Assembly (NCBI GenBank): GCA_014706295.1
Contig: JACSVZ010000002.1
Location: forward strand, 53,788,432 to 53,852,431
Length of the DNA stretch: 64,000 nucleotides
Source: Lycocorax pyrrhopterus obiensis
Taxonomy: Eukaryota; Chordata; Aves; Passeriformes; Paradisaeidae
Direction: 5' to 3'
Below the pieces are notes generated by a model. The model did no database searches and was not told the DNA's origin. It worked only from the letters and a program-made list of their open reading frames with translations. Below are positions 1-13,232 of this stretch, one piece after another; position 1 is the first letter of the stretch, and each line of letters begins with the position of its first letter. The translations under genes and the position numbers were made by a program.

Positions 1-165
1 TACACCGTATAGTCCATCCATCAAACCCGTCTCTCTCCAGTTTGGAGAGAAGGATGCTCTGGGGAATGATGTCAAAGGCATTACAGAAGTCCAGATAAAT
101 GACATCTGCAGCCCTTCTCTTGTCCACTGATGTAGTCATGCCATCATAGAAGGGTTGGTCTGTAT
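1..165 (-). mobile_element. CR1 LINE fragment, reverse-transcriptase region, cut by the window edge
   Basis: Read on the minus strand, the segment translates into a stretch containing [11 protein letters not shown], which fits the motif A region of the CR1 ORF2 reverse transcriptase (the first catalytic Asp region). It is followed by a segment like [13 protein letters not shown], also typical of CR1. CR1 is the dominant LINE of birds and moves by target-primed reverse transcription. The copy continues beyond base 1, so its 3' end is not visible. Similarity fades near base 165. No full ORF remains, so this is a dead fragment. Family assignment is from recognition of the sequence, not from a search. 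Confidence 0.85.
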
Positions 166-3100
166 TTCCCACAGCACACTGAGGAGTTCACAGACGAGCT
201 GAGAAAGGCATGTGCAAAAGGTACCTTCTGAAGTGGGACTGTCAAGAGACCATGTAGGACAACTGGAGCCCTATGAATGTCACATAACATGTGACATGGT
301 CCAGTATCTAGAACCTTCCTTAACCAGTTTCTCCTGAGAACTTCAGAGCAAAAAAGCTGCCCAGTTCTCATGGTGTATCACCACTGCACACACAAGAGAC
401 TTGTTAGCAATCCAAGGCACTTGCTTTCCTCCCACAAAGCACACGGTAAATCACTAGAATATCCTGACTGCCTGCTGCTTTTTTTTTTTTTTCTTTTTTT
501 GTGGCATTTCTGGAAGAGTTAATCTTGAACATGCTACGAAGAACTTCTGTAGGTGTCCCTGCAGATATATTGCCAGGTTAATCTCCAGCAGAGAAGAACA
601 AGCAACTACTCTCCAAACATCAGTAGTTCAGGACAGCACAGTACACATTGTTCATGCTTCTCCTATATTTTTGGGTTTGGGAGGTATGTTTTTCTTTCAA
701 ATATTTCTTAAAATTTCAAGCAAGTACAAAACACGCTGGTTTTAAAAATCTAAATCTTAATGTTTTTTTCATTACAATCATTCCTTGGTGTACTAGCTGC
801 ATGGTGATAATGGATAATAAATCAGTTTATGATGGGAGCTCTCTACTGGCATTCACACAGTTGTGAAGAGGTTCTGGCTGTTGGTATGTTCAGCAAGGAA
901 TGGTATACTTTTATACTGCCCCCCAGCCAGTTATTATGAACACGCATGTGAAGGTTGCCTCCTGTCCACACAGCAAATACTGACAGCACCTAGACACTAT
1001 TTCACTGTAAGATATACTCCTAGCTAAGCAATATTAGCTCAGAAGTCCAAGCTGCATCTGAAAAGATGCCCAGCTACTGTTATTAGTGGATTTTAGGTCT
1101 TCCTTCCTGAATGGTACAGTCTCCATTTCTAATCCCCAAACATTGATGGTCTTGCTTTTATTTCTCATTAGTGAAATGCTACAGGAGCAGTACAAGATTA
1201 ATGACTGCAGCACAGCCTCACTCAATACCTATAGAAACAGCAGCTGTTACCTCATACAAAACAATACTTTTCTCTGGGGTACTCATTCTACCTACACCAC
1301 CAATAGAGATAAGGACATTTACAGTTTCCTAAATTTCTTATCTTTATCTCTGGACTCATTCTCAGTGAATGTATAAAGCCTCAATGCCAGGCATGAAACA
1401 GAGAGAGAAACAAAAATCTCCACAAAGTTTAAAGATGCACTACAGCCAGATTTAAAAGAAACAGCAAGGGGGTATGGCAACAGGCCACCTCTTCCAAAAC
1501 AAGCTCTGACTCCTATCCAGACATATGCTTCCTAAAGGGTGAAACTGCCAAGCAGGTATTGATAACAGAGGAATTGTTTTCAAATGCTTATTTTTATATA
1601 AAAAGATTAACATCTGCTGCTGAAGAGAACCTGACTGTTAACGGGAATTTTAATGCACCGTCCATGTAGAAATAACTATTCACCAACACCGCAGAGATCC
1701 GACAGGACAAAAAATAGCTTGACTCATCCAGGCAGTAATTCAAAGCAGCAAAATATATCCAATCCTACCCAAAACCCCATCATGCATTTTCCACGTGGAA
1801 AGTAGACGGCTCCCACAGAGAATATCTTGTTGTCCTAAGCACTTCTGAAGTTGCACTAGAAAAATCTCTCTTCCAACAAGTCACGCAATATTAATGAACA
1901 CATTGCTACTTATCACACATGTACATGATTTTGCACAGCTTTGTACATTTACACTGTTGCTGGTGATACAATTTAGCCAGGACTTGACCTGAGGAATGAC
2001 TGAGCTGTCTCTGTACATGCAATGATCCCAGAAAAGGGCAGGGGATGCCCAGTATCACTCATGAAAAAGCCTGTGTTGTACCAGTTGTCCTACATCCTGC
2101 AAAGAATTGAGCTGGTTTATAGCAACAGCTTGAGCACAAACTGATTTGGGTAGGGCTTGTTCTCTTGGTGGAGTCCTAGAAGTGCCTGCCTGGTTCAGAT
2201 TTTGCTGAAGATGTAATCCTGCTACAGTATAATTGGTCTCATTTTATGACCTTGGGTGAAGCATCAGGCTGATTCTGAATGTGTGCATGTAACTATGACT
2301 ATCACCCACCACACAGCACCCGGAAGAGATGAGAAGAAGTCACTCACTCTTCATTGGCCCAATGCTTCCAGCAGCTAATGGATGCTCTGTTAAGTGGAAA
2401 GGAAGGACTGCGCATTTCTGAACCAAGAGAATTTCTCACATCATAAACAAGCAGGATGAATGTCATTTTAGCAGAGGATACAGCTCCCTTTTCTTTTAAT
2501 TTAGAGATGGGTGAAATAGCACGGAAAACATAAAGTCTGATTTCCTCTAGAGCCTTGAGGTGGCCTTAGCAGAGAATTAGATATAATAGACATATTAAAA
2601 TAGCTAGATCCCGTTTGAAAACATCAAAGAAACAGAAACACCAGAGGTCACATTTTTAAAAACTGGCTGCCTGAACAGTGAAAGGAAAACTGTGTAAGCA
2701 CCACCTCATATACCAAATATGCACTGATGTGTGCGAAAAAGGATACTCACATACCCCACCACCATTTCTCCTCAGGCAGTTGTCCATTCCCTTACAAAAA
2801 CCTGGTCTTGTAGTGACAGAAAATAATCAAAGCCATTTGTAAGAACATTTGGGTTATCTAATTTTGAAAACATAGCCCTAAACGATACACTCTGCCTGAA
2901 GAGGACTGGTATGTTCTACCAACATGCAGAGCTGTTGCCAATATTAGTATTCGGGCTGGTTCAAATTTCCATACAAAGCTTGATTTTAAGTACATTCATT
3001 TCTGAGTACCCAAATGGAAACACTGACTTTTGTGGGGCTGATTTTCAGTACTCTCATTTTCAAATGAGCCCTTCAGGATATCTCCTGCTAGACCTCTCTC

Positions 3101-5073
3101 GGAGTCTGTAGGCAGTTTTGGAAAGGTAACCTCAATCAAATATTTTCTCTCTACCACATTCCTTCTTACAATGCTTCCTGGGAAGAATAGTGTCATGGTG
3201 TAGTTTCTGGGTATTGCAGAGAATGGAAAAAAAACCAGTTTGACAGCATCAGCCTCTAGGCTATGCTGTCAAACTGCAAGAAGAGGGGAGAAAAGCAAAA
3301 ATTATTTTAGTGCATCTTTCCACCATCTTCAGCTGCCTCAGCTGGAGGATTAACATTCTCCAGGGAGCCTGAGGTGAGCTGGCTGATGCCCTTTAGCCCA
3401 GTCACTCCAGCCCACAGCCCTTGCAGGGCCTCTCGGGAGCTGCTGCCTGCCCTGGGCACACATCAAGGGAAAATGGATCAGGAGGATGGGTGTGAAGCTG
3501 GCTGAGCAGCCCAGAGGCTCTGGCCCAAGACTTTGCTAGTCAGTTTTATTACAAACATTTGTGGGTCCCAATGAGAACACTTCAAAACACTAGAGCTCGC
3601 ACTGCAGGCAACAACTGCAGAACACAGGGCATATTTATTTATTTATTGTTATTTATTGACTGAAAATGAACTTGTTTCTACACTTTTTAAATGGAGGTGG
3701 GGCTGGGAGTGTGGAGGGGGGAGGGTTCATGGTATAAAAAGCTACTACTTGCCCCATGCAGTGGAAGGAGTTATTTTTCCATCAGGGAAAGAAAAAAGCA
3801 TCCTGAACTGATGCACTGCAAAGCCACAGCAGCAGCTCCTGCAGGCTGGGTCCATCACAAGCTGACCCTTTTTAAAACTCAGGAGTCAGGTTTAGTGCTC
3901 AAAAAGTGAGGAGGAAGTGGCACAGATATGTTGTTTGAGCCTCCCTGCACAACTCTGCCAGCATAGTGCATCTTTGCCATGTCCTGCAATAACCTTGTTC
4001 TCCCAGGCCTGGGAAGAGACTTCTGTAATTTTCTCATAATTTGATTTCTTGCATGGATTTTTCTACAGCATACCTCACCAAAGCACAGTCAGGGTCTCTA
4101 ATCATGGAGCCTTTACATCTCTTCATGGTGTCTCATATTGAGCAGGGGTATTTCCATTTATTTCCATTTTTCAGATGCAGAGATGCTCTGCTCCAGGGCC
4201 AGCCCAGGAGCCTGGGAAAAACTGGGGAGAAGTGGGCTCTGGGTGCAAGCAGGGGTGCAGGTGGGAGGATCCCAGCACTGTGTCAGGATCCATGAAGGTT
4301 GACTGGGAGTTGCCACTGTCACAACTTCATGAAAGCCATGTGGGTGCAAGCTAGTACATCCCAAACCCTGACACATAGAAGTAGAGGCAGCTCCCTTGAT
4401 TGGTCCATTTTTAGATCCTGTGGACTTGAAAGGTCTGAAACGTCAGTGCTCTGTAGAGGGAATATTTGGCAACGTCAGCTTTCAGCTTCAGTGACACCTG
4501 TCCGAACAATGATCTCTCAAAAGTACTAAACATCTGCAAATTCTGAGGTTCTGCTCTTGTGTTTGCTCACCCACATTTATCAAATTTCTGTTCTCTGTGA
4601 ATTATTGCAATTTTTAAATGCAGCAGTATCATCCACTAACATTCAGAAGAAAAGCTAAAAAAAATTTAAGAACATAACCAAACTATTGGGGGCGCGTGTG
4701 TGTCTTGAAAAACCAAGACTCCAACCCTGATCTAAACCAGACTGTTTCTCTCCTTCCCCCCATCTGTCTCAGAGAACTGGAAGGGAAAAGACTCCATCAG
4801 TCTTGGAGTCTGTAAACCTTTCCCCTCCCTAATATCCGAGACAAGACTTAAAGAAGAACCAGTCTGGAACAGGACATGAAAAACCTTCTGAAAAATGACT
4901 AGAGGCCTAATGCTGTCACTGTCCCATGTTTATTTTTCTTTCTTTGATGTCTGATGTCAAAGAAAAAATAATGTCATCTGCTGGAAATTCAAACATGTTT
5001 GCATTTTGAGGTAATTAGAATTAATGTCGGAGGGCAAAACTAACACCGGGCCACTCCAGTCTTTCCCATGTGA
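166..5073. other. no gene seen; AT-rich non-coding stretch
   Basis: No supported gene. It holds a T-rich tract at 479-500, a GC-richer patch at about 3330-3530 with no recognisable product, and a short TATT array at about 3631-3660. Phrases at about 2900-3080 (for example GGGCTGATTTTCAGTACTC) resemble very old amniote interspersed repeats. The ORFs here are under 100 codons, overlap on both strands and match nothing known to me. A 9-bp inverted repeat lies at 4939-4965. Confidence 0.6.
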
Positions 5074-5175
5074 GGAAAACATTCTGTAATGACTTACATT
5101 TAATCTGGGAACTGGCAGACAGTCAGGAGCAGTCTGGATTCAGGCAACAGGGTAATATTTCAAAAGAATTTTCTT
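5074..5175 (+). repeat. unknown interspersed repeat, copy 1
   Basis: This segment aligns with 10473-10577 on the same strand. The shared core is GACTTACATT followed by GGGAACTGGC, and both copies then carry GTAATATTTCAAAA at the same distance, so about 100 bases align with modest divergence. Copy 1 runs straight into an A-rich tail at 5177-5217, as expected for the 3' end of a retroposon in plus orientation; copy 2 lacks the tail. I do not recognise the family. The similarity between the two copies is seen directly; the retroposon reading is inference. Confidence 0.65.
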
Positions 5176-5176
5176 G

Positions 5177-5217
5177 AAAAAATAAAAAATAAAAAATAAA
5201 AATAAAATAAAATAAAT
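5177..5217 (+). repeat. A-rich simple repeat (AAAAAT/AAAAT units)
   Basis: An array of A5T and A4T units. It directly follows unknown repeat copy 1 and may be the remains of its poly(A) tail. Confidence 0.9.
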
Positions 5218-5264
5218 ACCTATACATGCTTTAATTTATAAATGATGGCAGTCTGACTGTGTTG

Positions 5265-5525
5265 CTCCAATTCCAGAAGGGTGTAACTCTGTTGAAAATC
5301 AACAGCTGACAAGGGTGTAAATCAGTAATGGCAGCCCTGGTTCAAGACCACCACATCTTCCTAAGTACTCAGCACCCACAATTGCAGCCAGATTTTCTAA
5401 AGAGCTCAAGCCCCCATTCACATTCAAACAAGGGCCAGATTTTTGTAAGTGCTTAGCATGCAGTTTCTCCCCATTGTGGCACTAATGGCAACATGCTGAG
5501 CTCTTTTGGAAAATTGGTCATACAT
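5265..5525. repeat. ancient amniote interspersed repeat (degraded)
   Basis: The stretch is built from phrases I know from old repeats shared by birds, turtles and crocodilians: GGGTGTAACTC, AAGGGTGTAAATCAG, CAGATTTTCTAAAGAGCTC and GCTGAGCTCTTTTGGAAAAT. The copy is heavily diverged, so orientation and borders are uncertain. It could be two adjacent fragments. Confidence 0.45.
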
Positions 5526-8500
5526 GTTTGTTTTGGACCAAACCTTGCCACCCTTATACATGTCGAGTAGCATCTTACTCAGTGAGGAATCCAACTAAGC
5601 AGTACCTCTCCGTGTAAAAGGACTCTCTCTCAAAAGAAAATCGCAAGCCATGTTGCTCAGTGCTGCACTGGGTGAGTATCAGAGACTCTGGTTATTACCA
5701 ATCTATGAAAACCTGGCCTGAATATAATCAAATTGAACTGAACAGCTATGGGTTAAACCTCGGCTCATGAGAAACAACTTGATCCTCATAGGGCAAAAAG
5801 AAAAAAAAAGTTTATTTCTGGACTGAGGACTTTCATTTGAATAACTCAGCTGTCTTCAGGGGTTAAAAATAGAAAAGCAACCTTTTCCAGTTCAAAGAAA
5901 ATAAATGGCTACACTTATCTGTGTGGGTAATTAAAACCAGCTGAGCTCCAAGAGCTGAAATCCTTCACACAGCTAGTCCTTACTGAGGAGTAGCTTCCTA
6001 GCAGCATTTGACATATTAGAAAAAATTACATTAATAAGGATTGCTCTGGGTTAAGTATAATGCAGATTGTTCCAGCATTCAAAGGCAGGTTATTGGTGAT
6101 AGAAGTATGGAACAGATTAAAACATTCAAACACCAAAAGAGAAAAGTCTTTCTTTTCACATGAGTTGATTATGACATCAGCTGAGTTAAAAGCAGAACAA
6201 ATGCTGTATTTTCCCTTCTGCAACTTTGCAGAAGTGCATACCCTGGCTCTTGGCATTGCACAGCTGTTGTGGCAACCTAAATGAGTGCAAGGATGGCTAA
6301 TGCACTCACATGGTGTGTCTTGTGCTGCATTTCCACCTCATCACTTCCCCAAGAACCATGGGAACTCCAACAATTATTTTCCCCTTTTCAAGCACTGCAA
6401 ATGAGTTTCTCTTTGTCTGCTTTTTCTAACAGGTCATGTGGTCCAACAGATAAATATGAAAGAGAAACGATGCAGGGCCACTTCTGCTGGCTGGCCCAAC
6501 TCTCACTCAATGAGCTTGGGCGGAATGACTGTGTGAAGAGACAGAGTGGTAAAGGAGCTGCTCTCATGGTGCATCTTGCTCAGCCATCTGTGGTCACATC
6601 ATGACTCTTCTCTAACTCCCTGTGTGTGCAGCTGAAGCCCTGGTCTTACACAAATGTAGTTCAGTGGGGTTACCCTTGTTCTGTATCATGGCATGGACAG
6701 CTGTGGTGGAGGTAGGTGGATATCACACGCTGTCAGCCTGTGGGATGCCTTTCCAGTCCCTCCACCATGCTGTTGAAGCATATTCTTCTATTGACTTCTA
6801 CTTGACAGCCAGATAGCAATTGCAAAGGCAACAGATTAGCTGGAACAATCGGCAGTGTCTTTCTGCACAGAGGATAACACTTTAAAAGCCAATTTTTCTT
6901 CATGTTTCATCAAAGCAGCCTATAGGAAAATGAAATCCCAAACTTTGATTATAATCCAGATCATCAGTCTTTTTAAGTCTCCAAAGCTGAAAGTAGATAC
7001 CTCTTATATTTACAACATATTTTCTTTATTTAGTTGTGGCCAAAAAAAGTAAAGCAAGAGCATACTGTCCTTTTCAAATTTACATTGGCCCATACAAACA
7101 ACTCCAAAGACAATTTCCCTAATTTGCAACTGCCTCCCAGGCCTGGACTTAACCAGGCTGTTTTCCATGTTGACAAGACAAAAAGCATCTCTAACAACTG
7201 TGGAAGCCTATTCCTGTGAATGTCAAGGCCATACAAATTCCTGGGCCCCGGGTGCTGCCTACACATCAGATGTGCTCCAGCCACAGCCAAGCAGGAGGCT
7301 AGAAGAGGAGGAAGAGGGCCATGGAATTAATTTCTTGCTGTTTTCTTCAGTCCTGACCTTCTCTGCTGCTTCCCATCTTCCCCACCCTGTTAACCTTCCC
7401 CCATTGTCCCCCCTGTCCTTCCAAATGCAGGGTTGCGTGTTAGGGGCAATATTAATTTATGAAGCTATGGGAAGAGCTGAGGGCTGATCAAGAGCTGAGG
7501 GAGAATTGTATATATTTGCTAAACCAAGCTGGGAGCTCTTCTTTTAGAAGAGCATTTGCCCATTTTCTCCAGCCACCTATTCTCAGGAAAGGCTGATGAG
7601 TACCAGTGCAAAACGGATTGTCAGGAGGCAAGTTCTGACAGAGAGGAAAGGCAGCACAGCTCCAAATCTCTAGGTCTTTTTTATCTGCAAAAAATATTTC
7701 TCTCTGTGTGCTTCTTTCCCAAGAACAGCACTACTATCACAGCCTGCCTTATGTTCAATGCTCTCTCCCTGTCTTGTTACCTCCTCATGTTCTCCACTGC
7801 TTCTCTCCTTTGTTTTCTCTCTTTTAGTCCTTGTGCTTTTGCTTCCTCCAGCTCCATTTAATTTAGAGCAGACGAAGTTTGCACAGCATGGGTACGGTGA
7901 GATTAACCAGGTTTGGAAAGTTCGCCTTTGCTGTGCACACATGCTCTCTTTTCTTCCCTCCACTCCCAATGTAGAAAAATATGTCCAAAACTGCTGTGAA
8001 GTTCCTCAGTGAAGAGCTGGCACAAAGCTCCCTAGCCAGAGCAGTGCCATGCCTTTGTCTTGCACAGAAACCCACACAGAGCTTACAACAAACAGAATGC
8101 CAACTGTTAATAAGAATAAAAAATGCCTCCCCACACAACATGCTAGCACTTTAGTTAAAAAAAAAAGAGAGAGAAATTAAAAAAGATATCACACAAATCA
8201 CCAGTCTTTCATTGCTTAATGTAGATGTATTGTACCCAAAACTTGTTTCACTTCATTTAGTGTGAAGCTGTGGTAAGTCCATTAAAGCTGAAGGAGCTGC
8301 ATCTGCCTAGAACTGGTGCAAGCCAGATCACAATCAGATCCATTACATCTATTGCTATAATATCATCACCTTCCATATGGTGCCACAACTAGTCCGTATG
8401 CTGAACTGAATGTTGCCTAAAATCTGTTCATCCCAAAAGCTATATCCATCTTAGGTTCTCTTATACCAAGAGAAGCACTGCCCTGCATCCCACAAAGATA

Positions 8501-10472
8501 CATGCATTATCATATGGCTTCTGAAGAGTTCCAGTGTGGTAACAGAGGATTCACCACCCATCTCCACCTACTTCTGAACACAGATGCTCGGATCAGGCTC
8601 TCTGGCAAAGAGCAGAGCTGAATTTCCTTAGCAGAGTCTATGCAGCCTTGGTCCTTTATAAGCTGTACACTGCAAATATGGTCCTCCACTTCTGCCAACT
8701 CACTCCTCACCTTCTCAAGGATGCATGTGAAGCTTAACCCTTTGAAGTAAAAGGTTTCCAGCTTCTTCCTCTCATCTATTACAAATAGTCAGTGTGTGGA
8801 CTTTCTAGTCCTGGTTAACAACAGCTATATCTAATTACTTAGGATATATACCTGTGCCAGTATCCCACCTATTTTTTCATACTTCACTTCCTTTGGATGA
8901 GTACTCTGGTGTCCCATTACTGTACTGAATACAAGTTTCTCCCAAGTTCCTCTAATCCAAGAGTCTTCAACCCTGATCATAAATCCCTGAAAGAAGAGTG
9001 TTGGAAACAGCAATCTTTGAATAACCAACATGCAAATGCATTTATTTTCCCAATAAGATTGTCACACCCAAACTTCAGTTTAAATGTCTGATCTAATGGG
9101 CAGAGGGATTTGCTACTGTTTTTCTTGCATTTTTTGCCTCAGTGAAATGTCCTCATATTTACTGTAATCAAGTTCCCCACTTTTAAAATATCAAACCTAA
9201 ATTGCCAGTGATCAATACCATCCAGTGGAGCACAAACACTCACTGTCTGTGTTAACTCCTGCTTTTTCCTTACGGGTAAACTGAACCTCTCCCAAACTAT
9301 GCATCAAAATGAATGGCTTTAAATAGCAGTCATCTGTGGTATTAATCAAGTTTCTTCTTAAAACCATCCCAGATGTGCCACTCAACCAGCTTATACTGGT
9401 TTCTGTAAGAACACCCACTGTTATTATTGTACCAACAGATTTTGCAACTTCCTTAATTTCTTTTAACGCATGAAGGTCTCAAGCTGAGATCTTTTGCAGC
9501 AATGAGGGTGTGCTAACAGCAGAGGGTTGCACAAATCTGTGCAGCCTTTCCAGCAGACTCTGAAGGCTGTAGGTACAGTGTGGACAAGGGCAGGGTTACT
9601 TTAAACAGCTTGCAAGCCCTGTAATGTAGCTGACCATTTTCTTTAGCCTGGTAGCTACTGGAAACAGGACAGAGGAGAAGAAGATGTAAACTTGACCTTA
9701 CATAGCTGCATAGGCACATGAACACAGATTGTACAAGCCCAATTGCACTTGCCCAAGTCCTTTTTATTCATAGTTAGAGGAACAGGGAGTATGTCAGGAA
9801 ATCTGCTAGAAAAGGCAAGTGGATGGGCAGGGATTCACAGCCACTCTGCACCAAAGCAACAAGGAAAAATGGTGTTTGGCAGAGGATGAGGATCCTATAA
9901 AAGAGCTCTCCATCTAGGATGCTTGGGACATTCTGAAAACTTTTCTTTCCACCACCCTTAGACAATTACTACCTCTTGTGTGAGTGGAGAGGAAAAGAAC
10001 TAGGCGGTCTCCATTTCAGAATGCAGGAGGTAGGGGGGTGCCATTGCCAGGTATGTCCATTCTGGCAATTCTTTGGGCATGTGCTGTGTATGCATGGTCC
10101 AAGAGACATTGTGGCAGTACTCCCCTCTCTTGCAACCACCCACAGCTATCTTGTGGATTCTTTGATAAAAGCAGTCTCCAAACTGCTCTCCGTAAGATGA
10201 CCCAATGTTCCCTGGATGTAAAAGTTGATCGATGTATTATCTATCATACGTTCTTGATCTGGTCTTTTATTGGCTTTGTCACACTTTAAAATTTGAGATT
10301 AACACACTAAAATCAAAATGGTAAAAGCAAAGTCTAAGGAAGGCCCTGTGAAATGACACTCCACATAGCTGAAAGTCTTTGTACTGCTGGTGTTTTTCAG
10401 TCATATCCGTAATATAAATATCAAACGCAACTCTGTGACATTACAGAAACCCAATAGCAGTTTTTTATGCAA
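5526..10472. other. no gene seen; AT-rich non-coding stretch
   Basis: No supported gene. A strong acceptor-like site (pyrimidine tract then AACAG) ends at 6432, and the reading frame after it is open to 6604, but the peptide is unfamiliar. Pyrimidine-rich DNA occurs at about 7330-7420 and 7750-7860. Overlapping short ORFs on both strands at 7.5-8.1 kb fit chance in low-complexity DNA rather than coding. Confidence 0.6.
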
Positions 10473-10577
10473 TGGAAACATTTTTGTAGAGACTTACATT
10501 TTATTTGGGAACTGGCTATCTGTTACAACCAGAAATTCAAGTCAAAGCAATGGAGTAATATTTCAAAAATGATGAGA
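10473..10577 (+). repeat. unknown interspersed repeat, copy 2
   Basis: This is the second copy of the unit at 5074-5175, in the same orientation and almost exactly 5.4 kb downstream. Landmarks are GGAAACATT, GACTTACATT, GGGAACTGGC and GTAATATTTCAAAA. Flanking DNA does not align well, so this is not a simple large segmental duplication. No A-rich tail follows this copy. Confidence 0.65.
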
Positions 10578-11199
10578 GCAAAACAAATAATCACATGAAT
10601 GGTATTATTTTGCAAAACATGTGATCCTCAGTAATTTGTGGTTTTTGGTCTCTGGTGCTAAAACTGTGCTGTGTCTTTAATCAAGCTAATTATGCAAAAC
10701 TCTCTGAAGGTCACAAAAGGTTCAGGCAGAGGCTTTTTGATGCTGAAATGCAGACCAAACAGCCATAGTACATTGTTCTGATTAGAAACGAAGCACTGCT
10801 TTCTTCAGACTATGACTGTGTTTAAAATTCCACTGCGAAATACTGGCATTTATACCTTACATACCCTCAGATTGCTTTGTACAGTGCTGCAAAAAAATCA
10901 AATTACCCTCTCCCTCCCTTTAATGTGGATATGGAAACGAGCTTTCTCTTTCCATCACCGTGCTCTCTAAAAACATTACATTATACTTACAGCATTTATT
11001 TATTTTTGGCAGTCAGCCAGAGGAAAAAAAAATCCTCTTTCAAAAATACCCCTCCTTGTGAATTGGATTATGTTGTAATCCATTCTGGATCTACCCCAGG
11101 CCTGCTTGCCCTCTGGGGTAAAATGACAACGTTTTGGATGGTCTGCAGGGCTGGGTGGAGGGAGTGGACCACCAGGAGACTATGATATAGCCCAGGTTT
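10578..11199. other. no gene seen
   Basis: AT-rich sequence without a supported gene. GC content and CpG number begin to rise after about 11080, leading into the next feature. Confidence 0.6.
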
Positions 11200-11700
11200 C
11201 TCTCCCACGCCTTAATTTTATGGCCACAAGGAAAAAACCCGTACACAGAGTGGGCTTTGTCCATCTGCGAAACACACGCTCACCCAGGTCGCTGTCGCTC
11301 CTGAGGTCATGGCGCAGGACAGTGTGGAGTGGTTTGTAAAGTGGTGACGCCAGCCCTGCCTGCCACAACTGGTGTGGGGTGGGCATGGAGTGATCTGGAG
11401 GCATTTCTACCCCACCAGCACTCCTCAGGGCTGCCAGCCAGGTGTAAGCCATTGGTGCCATGCCTCATTGCGATGGCGTGACTCCCAGGACTCCTGCAAA
11501 GCTCTGCTGTGGCTCTTCTCCCTGCAGGGCCACTGCTTGTGCTGTATGGTTGCCATTTTACTTTGCTCTTTCCCTGCAAACTGCTACTCTCCTTTATTTT
11601 CTTCTTCCTGAGTGGTCTCTGTGGCCACTCCATCTGACTTTGTGGTGAGTTCGGGATCGCTGGTGTTCTGGAAACCTGATCACCACATCTCCGGCTGCAG
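11200..11700 (+). mobile_element. candidate LTR-like or other insertion, CpG-rich patch
   Basis: The patch is much richer in G+C and CpG than its flanks (about a dozen CpGs, such as the cluster at 11270-11315 and TTCGGGATCGC at 11651), which suggests younger DNA than the surroundings. A pyrimidine/T-rich CTTTATTTTCTTCTTCC followed by a G-rich segment with GTGGTGAGTTCGGGATCG (11643-11660) resembles the R-U5 part of bird retroviral LTRs as I remember them. I find no convincing TATA box, termini or target duplication. The 175-codon minus-strand ORF over this patch has no recognisable domain and I treat it as a by-product of high GC. It could instead be an exon or a different repeat. Confidence 0.3.
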
Positions 11701-11849
11701 TGTAGGGACCAGAACTCTCTTCCACTTAAATTGAGGGCAACTTGATGACAAACTGAAGGGACTTCAGAGAGGGGAAAAAATGAGCCAGGGCTTAGATGTG
11801 GGCTGAAGGAAAATGAAGGGAATGGGCTTTGCACATATCTTGGCTGAAT

Positions 11850-13232
11850 GATATCTAATTGGGCTATGATAATTCCCCGTAAGTCTTAGGAGGATATAAA
11901 CACTTAAGAGGCAAAGGGATTGATTAGGACCAGAGAAGGGAGTATAAGCGGAATTAATGAGATGAAATGGAGAGCAGGAAGATTTATGCTTTAGAGTAAC
12001 ATTTCCTATTAATGAGATCTACTACAGCGTGGGGTAGGATTCCAAGGAGAAGCAATGAAAACTCTGTTGCTTAAGTTATTTCAGAGAAGACTGGACAAAA
12101 CACTCAAGAACACACTGTAGGGAACAATTCCACAGTGACAGCAGATGGAAAAGAGGATCTAATAGTAGCTCTTTCCATTTTAATTTATATGATGACCTTA
12201 TACTAGAGAGCTTTTTTTTTGAGCTGCCAACTAGTCATCAGTAAAAGAAATATGCTAAAAGTCCTTCTGGCATTCCATAACAGTCCCGTTTTTCCCTACT
12301 TCCCAAGTCCTGTCTATTACACATATACACTACAGACCTGATGATTTATAGCAGAAACGTCATCCTCCAGTCATCCCATTTTGCTGAGTTACTGCAGAGT
12401 CTCTGAACAGCGGTTATCTTGTGTGGCATATGAGCTAAAACATCACAGCGCAGCACAGTCAGATGATTCAATATTAATTTCCTGGCTTTGAAGAACCGAA
12501 AAGTCAAATCTTCAGTGTCATTCTAAAACCATTTCTTTTTCCTATTACCTTTTCTTCACATACTCAGGCAACCGTGTAGAATAAAATTTGGAAAATCTTT
12601 GCAAATAGAATCTTACTAGGAGAAAGGCAGTACCGGGCATTATTCAGTAAAAAGAGGAGGTGGGGGAAGGCTCTCTGTACTGCAAAAGGTACAATAAGAG
12701 AAAGGAAATCCTCACTTAGGATACTTCTGTACTGTTGACTTTGTAATACATACCATTCTGTATTGCATGAGCTCTATTTTTTTGATTGTTTTACATCATA
12801 TACATAAGTGACACACTCTCATTTCAATAAGGGAGGGCAGTACATGTTCCCTGAATGTTTAACCTAAGAATTTGAGTTGTGAAGTGACACCACAGACTGC
12901 CTGGAGAGGTAGAGGGTAGCAATTGAGTCAGCTGCTACAAGTAATGTAGACAAAGCCCATCTTGCTTTAGATGAGGAGAGATTAGATGCCTGCTAAAGCT
13001 CCTTTTCTATTTTCTTTTTTTTTACAGTATTTTTCATCGGCCTCTCTACAGAGTTTCCAGACAGCTATCTGCCAAAATACGTGCAGATGCATATAGGTCA
13101 GCTAAACAAACATCAGTAGACTCTAAGGTCAAAATAGATTGTTGAGTTTATCTTTTCCAGTGTTTCTGAACATTTTCCAAACCATGATCTCATATGACTA
13201 CAGCACAAAATAACAGGCCCTTTCCCCTCTTC
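11850..13232. other. no gene seen
   Basis: AT-rich non-coding sequence. No supported gene, RNA gene or repeat family recognised. Confidence 0.6.

Noticed and set aside
4939..4965. 9-bp inverted repeat TTTCTTTGA ... TCAAAGAAA
   Set aside because: Perfect but short and AT-rich with a 9-base spacer; such pairs are common by chance in this composition.
11307..11834. 175-codon minus-strand ORF
   Set aside because: Longest ORF in the window, but no domain or family match known to me. It lies over a GC-rich patch where stop codons are rarer and overlaps other short ORFs.
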